Made by a program: the position numbers and the translations under genes. From Flavobacterium gyeonganense (GTDB taxonomy: Bacteria > Bacteroidota > Bacteroidia > Flavobacteriales > Flavobacteriaceae), in the NCBI RefSeq assembly GCF_029625295.1, contig NZ_CP121112.1:1922001-1986000 (forward strand): 64,000 nucleotides of DNA. Reading direction: 5' to 3'. How positions within the stretch are numbered: the first letter of the stretch is position 1; each line of letters opens with the position of its first letter. Shown piece after piece: positions 9,614-18,608 of this stretch. The notes beneath the pieces were generated by a model that was not told the DNA's origin, searched no databases, and was given only the letters and a program-made list of their open reading frames with translations.

Positions 9614-9858
9614 TATCACATTTTTTTCTTCTTGATGCAATTTTTAAGATTAATTCAGTTTTTTTCTTAAAATTATTATGTATGCATACTATTTTTCATT
9701 CTTAGCATTTCTTTCTTGATTTTAATTTAATAAATGCACATGTTGAATACCTAAAATAAACAGTATATTTATGATAAATATTAATTTTTTTTAACGTTTT
9801 TTTATTAATATTAAAATTATTTGTATTTTGGCTATACGAACTAACAAAAAAACTACCA

Positions 9859-12687
9859 ATGAGAGCATATTTACTAATTATGTTGTTTATCAGTGGATTA
9901 TCTTTTTCACAAAGTACCATTACCGGAACTGTTACAGACAACAACAAACAATCAATTCCCGGAGCCAATATTAATGTCGTTGGAAGTTCAACCGGAGTCT
10001 CAACAGACTTTGATGGGACATTTAAATTAAACACACCATCAAAACCTCCTTTTACTATTAAAATATCTGCTGTAGGTTTCGAAACAAAAACTGTTAATAT
10101 TACATCATCAAATCAAAATGTAAAGATAATTTTGAATGAAGAAGAAACTAAACTTGACGAAATAGTTGTTTCAGCCTCCAGAACAGCGGAACGTGTCTTA
10201 GAATCTCCTGTAACAATTGAAAGAATGGGAATTCAGGATATTAAAAAAACCGCTTCTCCATCCTTTTATGATGGCCTTGAAAATTTAAAAGAGGTACAAA
10301 TGAATACCAGCAGTATGACTTTTAAATCTGTTAACACAAGAGGGTTTGCCACTGTAGCGAATACACGTTTCCTCCAATTAGTTGACGGAATGGACAACTC
10401 ATCTCCACTATTAAATTTCGTTTTAGGGAATATGATTGGAGTATCTGAGATTGACGTGCAAAGCGTTGAACTACTCCCGGGTGCTTCTTCTGCATTATAT
10501 GGTGCCAATGCTTTTAACGGAATTCTGTTTATGAATAGCAAAAGCCCATTTACTCATCAGGGAATTTCAGCTTATTTTAAATACGGAACGACTTCTCAGG
10601 AGGCAGCCGGAACAAATAGCTATTACGATTTGGGAATACGATTTGCACACGCTTTTAATAAATATTTTGCCGCTAAAGCAAATTTCACCTACATGGAAGC
10701 CACAGATTGGTATGCAACGGATTATAACGATAAAACAATAGCAGGAATAGACAGAACGAACCCAAATTATGACGGTATAAATGTTTATGGAGACGAAGCT
10801 ACCACAAATATTAAAGGGGTAGGACAAAGATTAGCAGCATTAGGCATAATACCTGCCGGAGCAGTTAATCTTTTACCAAACAGCAATGTGAGCAGAACGG
10901 GATATAATGAGACAGACCTTACAGACAATAAAGCTGCTAATACTAAAATTGACTTTTCTTTTCACGGAAGACCATTTGGAGATGAAAGATTAGAAATTAT
11001 CTGGCAAAGTAAGTTTGGTTTTGGAAATGCCGTTTATCAGGGAGCTAATAGATATTACTTAAATGATTTTTTTATGCAACAGCATAAATTAGAATTTAAA
11101 GGAAAGAATTTTTTCTTAAGAGGATACATGACCACAGAAGATGGTGGACATTCATATGATATGGTTTTTACCGGGATAAATGTTAACAGAAAATGGAAAG
11201 ATGACAATACGTGGTTTGGACAGTATGCAGGTGCTTACATACAGGGAACTTTAGGGGGTATGACACCTCAGCAAGCTCACGCTGCCGCAAGAACAACTGC
11301 TGATAGCGGACGCTTTTTACCAGGAACTCCGGAATTCCAAAATGCTTTCAACCAAGTAATTGCAGACGAGAGCGTTCTTACAGGATCAAAATTGGTGGAC
11401 AACTCAAAAATTTACCATTCTGATGCAAATTACAACTTTAAAGATCTTATCAAATTTGCTGAAATTCAGGTAGGAGGATCTTACAGATTATATGAGTTAA
11501 ATTCTCATGGCAGAATCTACACTGATGCAGACGGACCAATCAGTTATAACGAATATGGTGCTTATACGCAATTAACTAAAAGATTTGTTGATGACCGATT
11601 AAAATTTACTGGATCTATTCGTTATGATAAATCTAAAAACTTTGACGGAAACTACTCCCCAAGAATATCGTTTGTATATTCAGGAGGAGAGAAGAAAAAC
11701 CACAATTTCAGAGCATCTTTTCAAACTGGTTTCAGAAACCCTACCACACAAGATCAATACATAGGATTTAATATAGGTAGAGCTGTATTAATAGGTTCCG
11801 CCCCAGACAACCTGACAAGATTTAGCGAAACTTTTACCCTAAGTGCAGAAGGACAGGGTTATGCAAACAGCACAACAAAAAACATGACCGGAGAAGATGC
11901 TTATAAAAACTCTTATCTTGCAAGTTCAGTTGAGGCTTTTAGCGCATTGGCAGGAACCAATCCAACTGCTGCAGCTGAATTGTTAAAGAAGACAAGAGCT
12001 AATTTTGTAAAACCGGAACAGGTAAAAGCTTTTGAATTGGGATACCGTTCTATTTTTGAAGATATTTCAATAGATATTAACGGATACTATAATATTTACA
12101 ATGATTTCATTGGTAACCTTAACGTTGTTTCTACTTATTATGGAACGGCTCAGGACAGTCCTAATTTAGCTGGAGGCCCTGCTGACCCGGGATTTCAATC
12201 TGTACGTGGTTTAATAAATGGAGAATACAGAGCTTATCAAATATATACAAATTCAAATGTAGAAATTCATTCGCTTGGATTTGGGGTAGGTCTTTCTAAA
12301 AAAATAATTGCTGATTTTGAATTGGGATTAAATTATAATTATGCCCAGTTTGATTTTGATCAGTCAAAAGACCCAAGTTTTGAAGCAGGTTTTAACACTC
12401 CTAAACACAGATTTAAAGCTTCTATCGGAAATCAGAAATTATTTGAAAATTTTGGTTTTAATCTGAGCGCAAGATGGAATAGCGAATATGAGTGGCAATC
12501 AACTTTTGCTGACGGTACAATTGAATCCGCTACAGTAATTGATGCACAAATTAATTACAGCTTACCAAAATTAAAATCTACTTTCAAATTAGGAGCATCA
12601 AACCTGGGAGGAAAAGAATATACACAAGTAATCGGAGCAGGTTCAATCGGTCAACAATATTTTGCTTCCTGGACTATTAATCCATAA
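9859..12687 (+). CDS. TonB-dependent outer-membrane receptor with CarboxypepD_reg domain
   Basis: The 942-residue protein has a signal peptide (to about SGLSFSQ), a carboxypeptidase-regulatory-like beta-sandwich (residues 20-95, GTVTDNNKQSIPGANINVVG with FDGTF), a TonB plug (about 100-225, with the LLPGASSALYGANAFNGIL block) and a long beta-barrel. Such receptors import large or scarce ligands across the outer membrane. There is no SusD partner. The next gene on the same strand, 73 bases downstream, is an SGNH-hydrolase lipoprotein, so the substrate may be an ester or acylated compound (inference). Ligand not determinable from sequence. Confidence 0.93.
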   Translation: MRAYLLIMLFISGLSFSQSTITGTVTDNNKQSIPGANINVVGSSTGVSTDFDGTFKLNTPSKPPFTIKISAVGFETKTVNITSSNQNVKIILNEEETKLDEIVVSASRTAERVLESPVTIERMGIQDIKKTASPSFYDGLENLKEVQMNTSSMTFKSVNTRGFATVANTRFLQLVDGMDNSSPLLNFVLGNMIGVSEIDVQSVELLPGASSALYGANAFNGILFMNSKSPFTHQGISAYFKYGTTSQEAAGTNSYYDLGIRFAHAFNKYFAAKANFTYMEATDWYATDYNDKTIAGIDRTNPNYDGINVYGDEATTNIKGVGQRLAALGIIPAGAVNLLPNSNVSRTGYNETDLTDNKAANTKIDFSFHGRPFGDERLEIIWQSKFGFGNAVYQGANRYYLNDFFMQQHKLEFKGKNFFLRGYMTTEDGGHSYDMVFTGINVNRKWKDDNTWFGQYAGAYIQGTLGGMTPQQAHAAARTTADSGRFLPGTPEFQNAFNQVIADESVLTGSKLVDNSKIYHSDANYNFKDLIKFAEIQVGGSYRLYELNSHGRIYTDADGPISYNEYGAYTQLTKRFVDDRLKFTGSIRYDKSKNFDGNYSPRISFVYSGGEKKNHNFRASFQTGFRNPTTQDQYIGFNIGRAVLIGSAPDNLTRFSETFTLSAEGQGYANSTTKNMTGEDAYKNSYLASSVEAFSALAGTNPTAAAELLKKTRANFVKPEQVKAFELGYRSIFEDISIDINGYYNIYNDFIGNLNVVSTYYGTAQDSPNLAGGPADPGFQSVRGLINGEYRAYQIYTNSNVEIHSLGFGVGLSKKIIADFELGLNYNYAQFDFDQSKDPSFEAGFNTPKHRFKASIGNQKLFENFGFNLSARWNSEYEWQSTFADGTIESATVIDAQINYSLPKLKSTFKLGASNLGGKEYTQVIGAGSIGQQYFASWTINP

Positions 12688-12718
12688 TTAAAAATTGCAA
12701 AACCAACACATTATTTTA

Positions 12719-12737
12719 CTTGTCAAACTTTGGCAAG
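12719..12737 (+). other. Small intercistronic hairpin between receptor and lipase genes
   Basis: CTTGTCAA / TTGGCAAG pairs over 8 bp (one G-T wobble) around a 3-base loop, 24 bases before the lipase ATG. There is no T-run, so it is not a simple terminator. It could be an mRNA processing or stability element that uncouples the two genes, or chance. Confidence 0.35.
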
Positions 12738-12760
12738 CAATAATTTAAAATATATAAATT

Positions 12761-14314
12761 ATGATAAAAAATTTCAAATGGCTGTTATTGGTTTCTTTAG
12801 CCTTTGCAGCTTGTAATAGTGATGATGAAACTGTAAAAGAGAACAATTCATCTGATGGGTTACCCTTAACTTCCGGCTCTGCAGATTTTTCAAAATATGT
12901 CGCTCTGGGAGATTCTTTTGCAGCAGGTTTCAGCGACAATGCTCTTTTTATTAAAGGTCAGGAAGGGGCATATCCGAATATTATAGCACAACAATTTGCT
13001 TTAGTTGGAGGTGGAGAATTTAAAACCCCTTATGCAAATGATAATATAGGTGGATTATTATTAGGAGGAAATGTTATAACCGGAACTCGTTTTTATTTTA
13101 ATACCACCGTAACACCAGAGCATCCTGCTTCAACGGTTGATCCAGTAAGCGGAGTGCCAACAACAGAAGTTACGGCACATTTGTCTGGAACATTTAATAA
13201 TTTAGGAGTACCTGGTGCTAAAAGTTTTCATTTACTGGCGCCTGGTTACGGTAGTGTCGCAGGAATAACTGCGGGAACAGCAAATCCTTATTTTGCTCGT
13301 TTTGCTTCAAGTGCTACGACTACAGTTTTAGCAGATGCGTTAAGTCAGAATCCCACTTTCTTCTCTTTATGGATTGGAGGAAATGATGAATTAGGATATG
13401 CAACTGCTGGTGGAGATCCAGCGGTAAATCCTTTAACACCTCCTGCAACTTTTGATGCAGCCTATAAAGGTTTAGTTGCACAGCTTGTTGCCGGTGGAAG
13501 AAAAGGAGTTGTGGCTAATTTACCCGTTATTACAACTCTCCCTCATTTTCATGTTATTACTTATAATCAACTTACTCAAGCCAATTTAAGTTCTGGCGGA
13601 GTTAGTTTGGTCAATACTTTGAATACACAATTGTACGGACCGTTACATAACGCTTTGACCTTTTTAGGACAAGGAAGCAGAATAAATCTTTTGACTACAA
13701 CAGGAAATAATCCGTTATTAATTGTAGATGAAACGTTACCTGATCTTTCAGCAAATTTAAAAGCAGTTTTAATGGGTGGAGGATTAGATGCTACTACTGC
13801 TACAGTTATGGGACAGATTTTTGGAAGAGCCAGACAAGCATTGCCTACAGATTTAATTTGTTTAGGAGCTTCTTCCAGAATTGGAAAAGCACCAACTGTT
13901 GCTGCTGACGGAATTGCTTCGCCATCGCCATCATTATCGCAATTGGGAGTTACGTTTCCTTTGCCAGACAGATATGTCTTACTTCCTTCTGAAGTGGCAG
14001 AAATTGGAGTTGCTACAGCGGCTTATAATGCTACTATAAAAGCAGCTGTTGAAGCAAATGGTTTGGCGATTGTTGATGCAGAATCAATTATGGCTGATTT
14101 AAACAAACCTAATGGGATTTCAATGAATAACTACACATTAAATGCAACATTTGTAACAGGTGGTATGTTTTCTTTAGACGGAATTCACCCTACTCCAAGA
14201 GGATATGCTTTTATTGCCAATAAATTTATCGAAGCAATTAATTTAAAATACGGTTCAAATTTAAAAGGTGTAGATATAGGCAACTACCAAGTTCTATTTC
14301 CAAAAACATTATAA
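12761..14314 (+). CDS. SGNH/GDSL-family hydrolase lipoprotein
   Basis: This is a 517-residue lipoprotein: MIKNFKWLLLVSLAFAAC with lipid Cys18, then NSDDE, an acidic stretch that fits the surface-export signal of Bacteroidota lipoproteins. The SGNH blocks are all present: GDS with Ser52, NLGVPGAKS, IGGND near 205-209, and the catalytic DGIHPTPRG near 473. A Ser-Asp-His esterase or lipase activity is therefore expected, probably on the outer membrane. The protein is long for the fold, with an insertion between the GGND and DxxH blocks. It appears to form a unit with the preceding TonB-dependent receptor. Confidence 0.88.
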   Translation: MIKNFKWLLLVSLAFAACNSDDETVKENNSSDGLPLTSGSADFSKYVALGDSFAAGFSDNALFIKGQEGAYPNIIAQQFALVGGGEFKTPYANDNIGGLLLGGNVITGTRFYFNTTVTPEHPASTVDPVSGVPTTEVTAHLSGTFNNLGVPGAKSFHLLAPGYGSVAGITAGTANPYFARFASSATTTVLADALSQNPTFFSLWIGGNDELGYATAGGDPAVNPLTPPATFDAAYKGLVAQLVAGGRKGVVANLPVITTLPHFHVITYNQLTQANLSSGGVSLVNTLNTQLYGPLHNALTFLGQGSRINLLTTTGNNPLLIVDETLPDLSANLKAVLMGGGLDATTATVMGQIFGRARQALPTDLICLGASSRIGKAPTVAADGIASPSPSLSQLGVTFPLPDRYVLLPSEVAEIGVATAAYNATIKAAVEANGLAIVDAESIMADLNKPNGISMNNYTLNATFVTGGMFSLDGIHPTPRGYAFIANKFIEAINLKYGSNLKGVDIGNYQVLFPKTL

Positions 14315-14336
14315 TAAAGCCAATTTTTTTAGTAGA

Positions 14337-14373
14337 AAAAGCCACTCGTTTTTATAATGCAGTGGTTTTTTTA
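14337..14373 (+). terminator. Weak terminator after the lipase gene
   Basis: CCACT / AGTGG with flanking A-T pairs and a long loop is followed by seven T. The stem is short (5 G/C-bearing pairs plus A-T extensions with a bulge), so this is a tentative call. Confidence 0.5.
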
Positions 14374-14459
14374 TTAATGTTTAATTTATATTATTATATA
14401 TTTGAGTTTTCCGGTTTTAATAGTATAACAAAAAACTAAGTATTTTTATAAAAAAATTA

Positions 14460-14489
14460 TTGATTTTATATTTTAAAAAATTATCTTTG
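14460..14489 (+). promoter_or_regulatory. Promoter of atpD
   Basis: TTG, 19 bases, then TATCTTTG fits the Bacteroidota consensus TTG-N17-23-TAnnTTTG exactly. It predicts a leader of about 55 bases before the atpD ATG. This is one of the best promoter matches in the window. Confidence 0.75.
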
Positions 14490-14547
14490 CGCTCTGAAAA
14501 AAGAGGTATTTTCGATAAACCTAAATAGCTATTTAATAAACACATAA

Positions 14548-16062
<1,515 letters not shown>

Positions 16063-16092
16063 TCAGGCAAAGCTTGATCAACATCAAAAATA

Positions 16093-16130
16093 AAATTCCA
16101 AATTCCAAAATTGGGATTTGGAATTTTTTT
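16093..16130 (+). terminator. Terminator-like hairpin between atpD and atpC (repeat family F1)
   Basis: A 14-bp stem (AAATTCCAAATTCC / GGGATTTGGAATTT, one T-G pair) with a 6-base loop runs into seven T. It looks like an intrinsic terminator yet lies inside the atpD-atpC unit, so it may attenuate atpC or stabilise the atpD mRNA 3' end. A closely related hairpin occurs near 33.55 kb, so it also belongs to a dispersed palindrome family. Confidence 0.75.
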
Positions 16131-16157
16131 ATAATTTGAAATTTTTAAAAAACAGTT

Positions 16158-16439
16158 ATGATTTTAGAAATAGTATCACCAGAAGCAAAATTATTTTCAG
16201 GAGAAGTAACATCTGTTACATTGCCTGGAGTTGACGGAAGCTTTCAAATATTGAATCATCACGCTCCTATAGTTTCTATTCTAGAAAAAGGAACTATTAA
16301 AATTGCGGCTTCAAGCTTCAGTTTTTCTAAAGAAGTTGCAGGTAAATTCACGAAAGTAAATGACCAGACTTATACTTTGGAAATTAATTCGGGAACTATT
16401 GAGATGAAAGACAATAAAATTATTGTTTTAGCAGACTAA
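16158..16439 (+). CDS. atpC: F1 ATP synthase subunit epsilon, short form
   Basis: The 93-residue protein is the N-terminal beta-sandwich of epsilon only (MILEIVSPEAKLFSGEV, GVDGSFQILNHHAPIVSIL). The C-terminal two-helix domain that inhibits ATP hydrolysis in many bacteria (total about 135 residues) is absent. The gene ends cleanly with a terminator 21 bases later, so this is a natural short form rather than a truncation by frameshift. The subunit should still couple the central stalk to the c-ring. Confidence 0.95.
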   Translation: MILEIVSPEAKLFSGEVTSVTLPGVDGSFQILNHHAPIVSILEKGTIKIAASSFSFSKEVAGKFTKVNDQTYTLEINSGTIEMKDNKIIVLAD

Positions 16440-16460
16440 GACAATTTAAAATAATTTTAA

Positions 16461-16490
16461 AAAGCCAAACATTAATGTTTGGCTTTTTTT
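16461..16490 (+). terminator. Terminator after atpC
   Basis: AAAGCCAAACAT and its exact complement ATGTTTGGCTTT form a hairpin followed by T residues. It sits between the convergent atpC and XRE genes. Confidence 0.9.
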
Positions 16491-16504
16491 GTCGTCTTCT
16501 GTTT

Positions 16505-16711
16505 TTATTCTTTTACATATTCCATGATATCTCCTGGTTGGCATTCTAATATTTCGCAGATGGTTTCTAATGTTGAAATACGAATTGCTTTTGCTTTTCC
16601 TGTTTTTAATATAGAAAGATTAGCTGTAGTAATTCCAATTTTTTCTGCCAGTTCGTTTGAGCGCATTTTGCGTTTAGCGAGCATTACGTCTAAGTTGATG
16701 ATAATTGGCAT
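16505..16711 (-). CDS. Small XRE-family (Cro/CI, YozG-like) transcription regulator
   Basis: The 68-residue protein is almost entirely a helix-turn-helix: MLAKRKMRSNELAEKIGITTANLSILKTGKAKAIR, with the recognition helix around ANLSILKTGKA, then STLETICEILECQPGDIMEYVKE. This size and the C-terminal CQPGDIMEY are typical of the YozG-type regulators coupled to DUF2975 membrane proteins. Its start is one base past the end of the DUF2975 gene, so it is the second cistron of that pair. The probable operator is the twin palindrome upstream of the pair (inference). Confidence 0.9.
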   Translation of the reverse strand: MPIIINLDVMLAKRKMRSNELAEKIGITTANLSILKTGKAKAIRISTLETICEILECQPGDIMEYVKE

Positions 16712-16712
16712 A

Positions 16713-17588
16713 TTAAATAGTTAATTCGTTTTCTTCTTCTAGTGATCTTCCTCTTTCAATCAGTTTGGTTAGCAGCACCAAAATACTTCCTAAAAATACG
16801 GCATAAAATTCGACATCTATAGTTGGATTAAATGTAACTCTGATATTTTGGAAATAAGTATTCTGCAAAGATGCTAAAACTTGTGGTTCGATCAATATAT
16901 AACCAAATAAATTAGCATCAAAGAAGCTGTAAATTATAGGGATTAATTGCGAGAACAGAAAAACATATCCTAATCCTTTAATGTAAGTTGAAAGAGGTTT
17001 TGAAAAATAAATTTCTTTAGCCAGTTCTCTTAAAATAAGCGCCAGAAAAATCATTTTCAGAATCAAAACAATACTGTTTAAATGTTCTCTTATTGCTAAC
17101 ATGGCGTTGGTAGAAGATTCGTTAGTCAATATTTTTAAATAAGCAGAATCTCCTTGAGGAGCATATCTTATGAATTTAAACCTTTTGGTTTGTTTGTGCA
17201 GATAATTTCCACTTCCATCAGCACCTACTGAAATACGATAATTGCTTTCAGAGCCAACATTGTAGACGTTTATAGCTTTTGCTATTTTGTTATCCTTTAG
17301 GTATGTGCTGCTGATCTGAGGATAAGAGTCCCCTGCATATACCCCAAAACCTCCTTGACTTTTTCTTATAGAATCAGGAATTTGCAAAGTGAGTGTGGCA
17401 GGTACATAATAGCCTTCGGAAGTTTTGCTTCCCATTGTATATGTTGAATTACCGCTTTTTACCACATATTGCCCATCTTTTCCAAAAAATTTTCCAGAAA
17501 CGGCTGTTAGAAAAAAAAGACTGTAAACAATAATACCAAATATTACAGCAAAGTAAAGTAAAGATGCAAAATGCTTGACTGGATTCAT
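16713..17588 (-). CDS. DUF2975 membrane protein
   Basis: The 291-residue protein has an N-terminal membrane segment (about 8-30), an extracytoplasmic domain of about 130 residues, and three more hydrophobic segments between about 170 and 270. The end ERGRSLEEENELTI matches the DUF2975 pattern. The large extracytoplasmic domain (Tyr/Gly/Ser-rich, PATLTLQIPDSIRKSQGGF) is bigger than in the small YoaS-type members and could be sensory. The gene directly precedes an XRE regulator, so the protein may control that regulator from the membrane. Function of the family is unknown. Confidence 0.8.
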   Translation of the reverse strand: MNPVKHFASLLYFAVIFGIIVYSLFFLTAVSGKFFGKDGQYVVKSGNSTYTMGSKTSEGYYVPATLTLQIPDSIRKSQGGFGVYAGDSYPQISSTYLKDNKIAKAINVYNVGSESNYRISVGADGSGNYLHKQTKRFKFIRYAPQGDSAYLKILTNESSTNAMLAIREHLNSIVLILKMIFLALILRELAKEIYFSKPLSTYIKGLGYVFLFSQLIPIIYSFFDANLFGYILIEPQVLASLQNTYFQNIRVTFNPTIDVEFYAVFLGSILVLLTKLIERGRSLEEENELTI

Positions 17589-17612
17589 AATAATTTAGAT
17601 TTTAATTTATTG

Positions 17613-17652
17613 CAAACTTATAATTAATTATCTAAAAACAATAATTAATTAT
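17613..17652 (-). promoter_or_regulatory. Promoter with twin palindromic operator for the DUF2975-XRE pair
   Basis: On the minus strand, TTG, 18 bases, then TAAGTTTG fits the Bacteroidota promoter, with a predicted leader of about 20 bases. Two identical perfect palindromes ATAATTAATTAT are centred exactly 21 bp apart. One fills the spacer and touches the -7 box; the other touches the TTG box. Two helical turns of spacing would put two repressor dimers on the same DNA face, and the XRE protein encoded by the operon is the obvious candidate. Confidence 0.6.
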
Positions 17653-17894
17653 TAAAAAACGATTTTATCTTGGTTATATAATATTAAAAAAGAATTGATT
17701 CATAATATTTATTGGCAATTTGGACTTTGCATCATTAGAATTTAATTGATTAAAAGTATTATTGTGTATTTTTGAATTATTAAAATCTGTTTATAAAATA
17801 TTGATTCATCATAAAAGCGTAGTAAGCTTTTATTCTTTCGCTTTATCACAATGATAAAGTGCAATTATTTATGTCAAATTTTATAAAGAGTATC

Positions 17895-18533
17895 ATGATA
17901 AATATAAAAAAAGTTGCCGTATTAGGCGGAGGCGGCAAAACTGGAAAATATCTTGTAAACCAGTTGTTAGAAAAAGAAATTAATGTAAAAGTTCTTTTAA
18001 GAAACCCGGAAACCTTTACAATTCAAAATTCAAAAGTCGAAATTATTGAGGGTGATGCCATCAACGAAAGCAATATAAGATCTTTACTTGAGGATTGCGA
18101 TGCTGTAGTTAGCACTATCGGACAACGACCAGGTGAACCCATGGTTGCAAGTAATGCAACTAAAAATGTTCTAAAGATTATGACTGACCTTACTATTCAG
18201 CGATATGTTTTGCTGGCAGGTATCAATATCGATACCCCTTTTGATAAAAAGGAAGAAAAAACTATAGCTGCAACTGACTGGATGAAAACCAATTATCCTG
18301 AAATTCAGCAAGACCGTCAACTTACCTACAATTTATTAACTGAAAGTGATGTAAACTGGACATTGGTTCGTGTCCCGTTTATTGAATTTACTGATACCAG
18401 TTCCGAAATTATTGTAAATCTTGAAGACTGTCCGGGAGATAAAATCAGCTCTTTTGACATTGCTAGCTTTATGGTTCAGGAAATGATTGAGGAAAAATTC
18501 GTTAGAAAATCGCCTTTTATAACGAATATTTAA
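17895..18533 (+). CDS. NAD(P)-binding NmrA/SDR-type protein
   Basis: An atypical SDR of about 212 residues: the dinucleotide-binding motif VAVLGGGGKTGKYLV near the N-terminus, an acidic end of the second strand (NSKVEIIEGDAI), and VVSTIGQRPGEP. No classical YxxxK active site is evident, so it may be an NmrA-like sensor, an isomerase or a reductase. I start at MINIKKVAVLGG; an ATG 24 bases and a GTG 36 bases upstream are in frame. The earliest one overlaps a small hairpin (CTTTATC / GATAAAG), which argues against it. It stands alone between two unrelated units. Confidence 0.75.
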   Translation: MINIKKVAVLGGGGKTGKYLVNQLLEKEINVKVLLRNPETFTIQNSKVEIIEGDAINESNIRSLLEDCDAVVSTIGQRPGEPMVASNATKNVLKIMTDLTIQRYVLLAGINIDTPFDKKEEKTIAATDWMKTNYPEIQQDRQLTYNLLTESDVNWTLVRVPFIEFTDTSSEIIVNLEDCPGDKISSFDIASFMVQEMIEEKFVRKSPFITNI

Positions 18534-18570
18534 AAATCAGATTTGCAATGGCGGGTGATTGATCCCGCTG

Positions 18571-18603
18571 TTGTTTTAATCTAAGTTCAATTTCATAACT
18601 TTG
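18571..18603 (+). promoter_or_regulatory. Promoter of bioF, abutting the start codon
   Basis: TTG, 22 bases, then TAACTTTG matches the Bacteroidota consensus. The -7 box ends only 5 bases before the bioF ATG, so the transcript would begin at or next to the start codon and be leaderless or nearly so. Confidence 0.6.
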
Positions 18604-18608
18604 CTTTT

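Noticed and set aside
9702..10034. Minus-strand frame of 110 codons over the receptor start
   Set aside because: It overlaps the signal peptide and CarboxypepD_reg domain of the receptor, which are well supported.
12745..12939. Minus-strand frame opposite the lipase signal peptide
   Set aside because: It is the complement of a clear lipoprotein signal sequence.
16505..17588. Toxin-antitoxin system for the DUF2975-XRE pair
   Set aside because: The first protein is a multi-pass membrane protein with a large outer domain and no toxin-like feature; a regulatory pair is the simpler reading.
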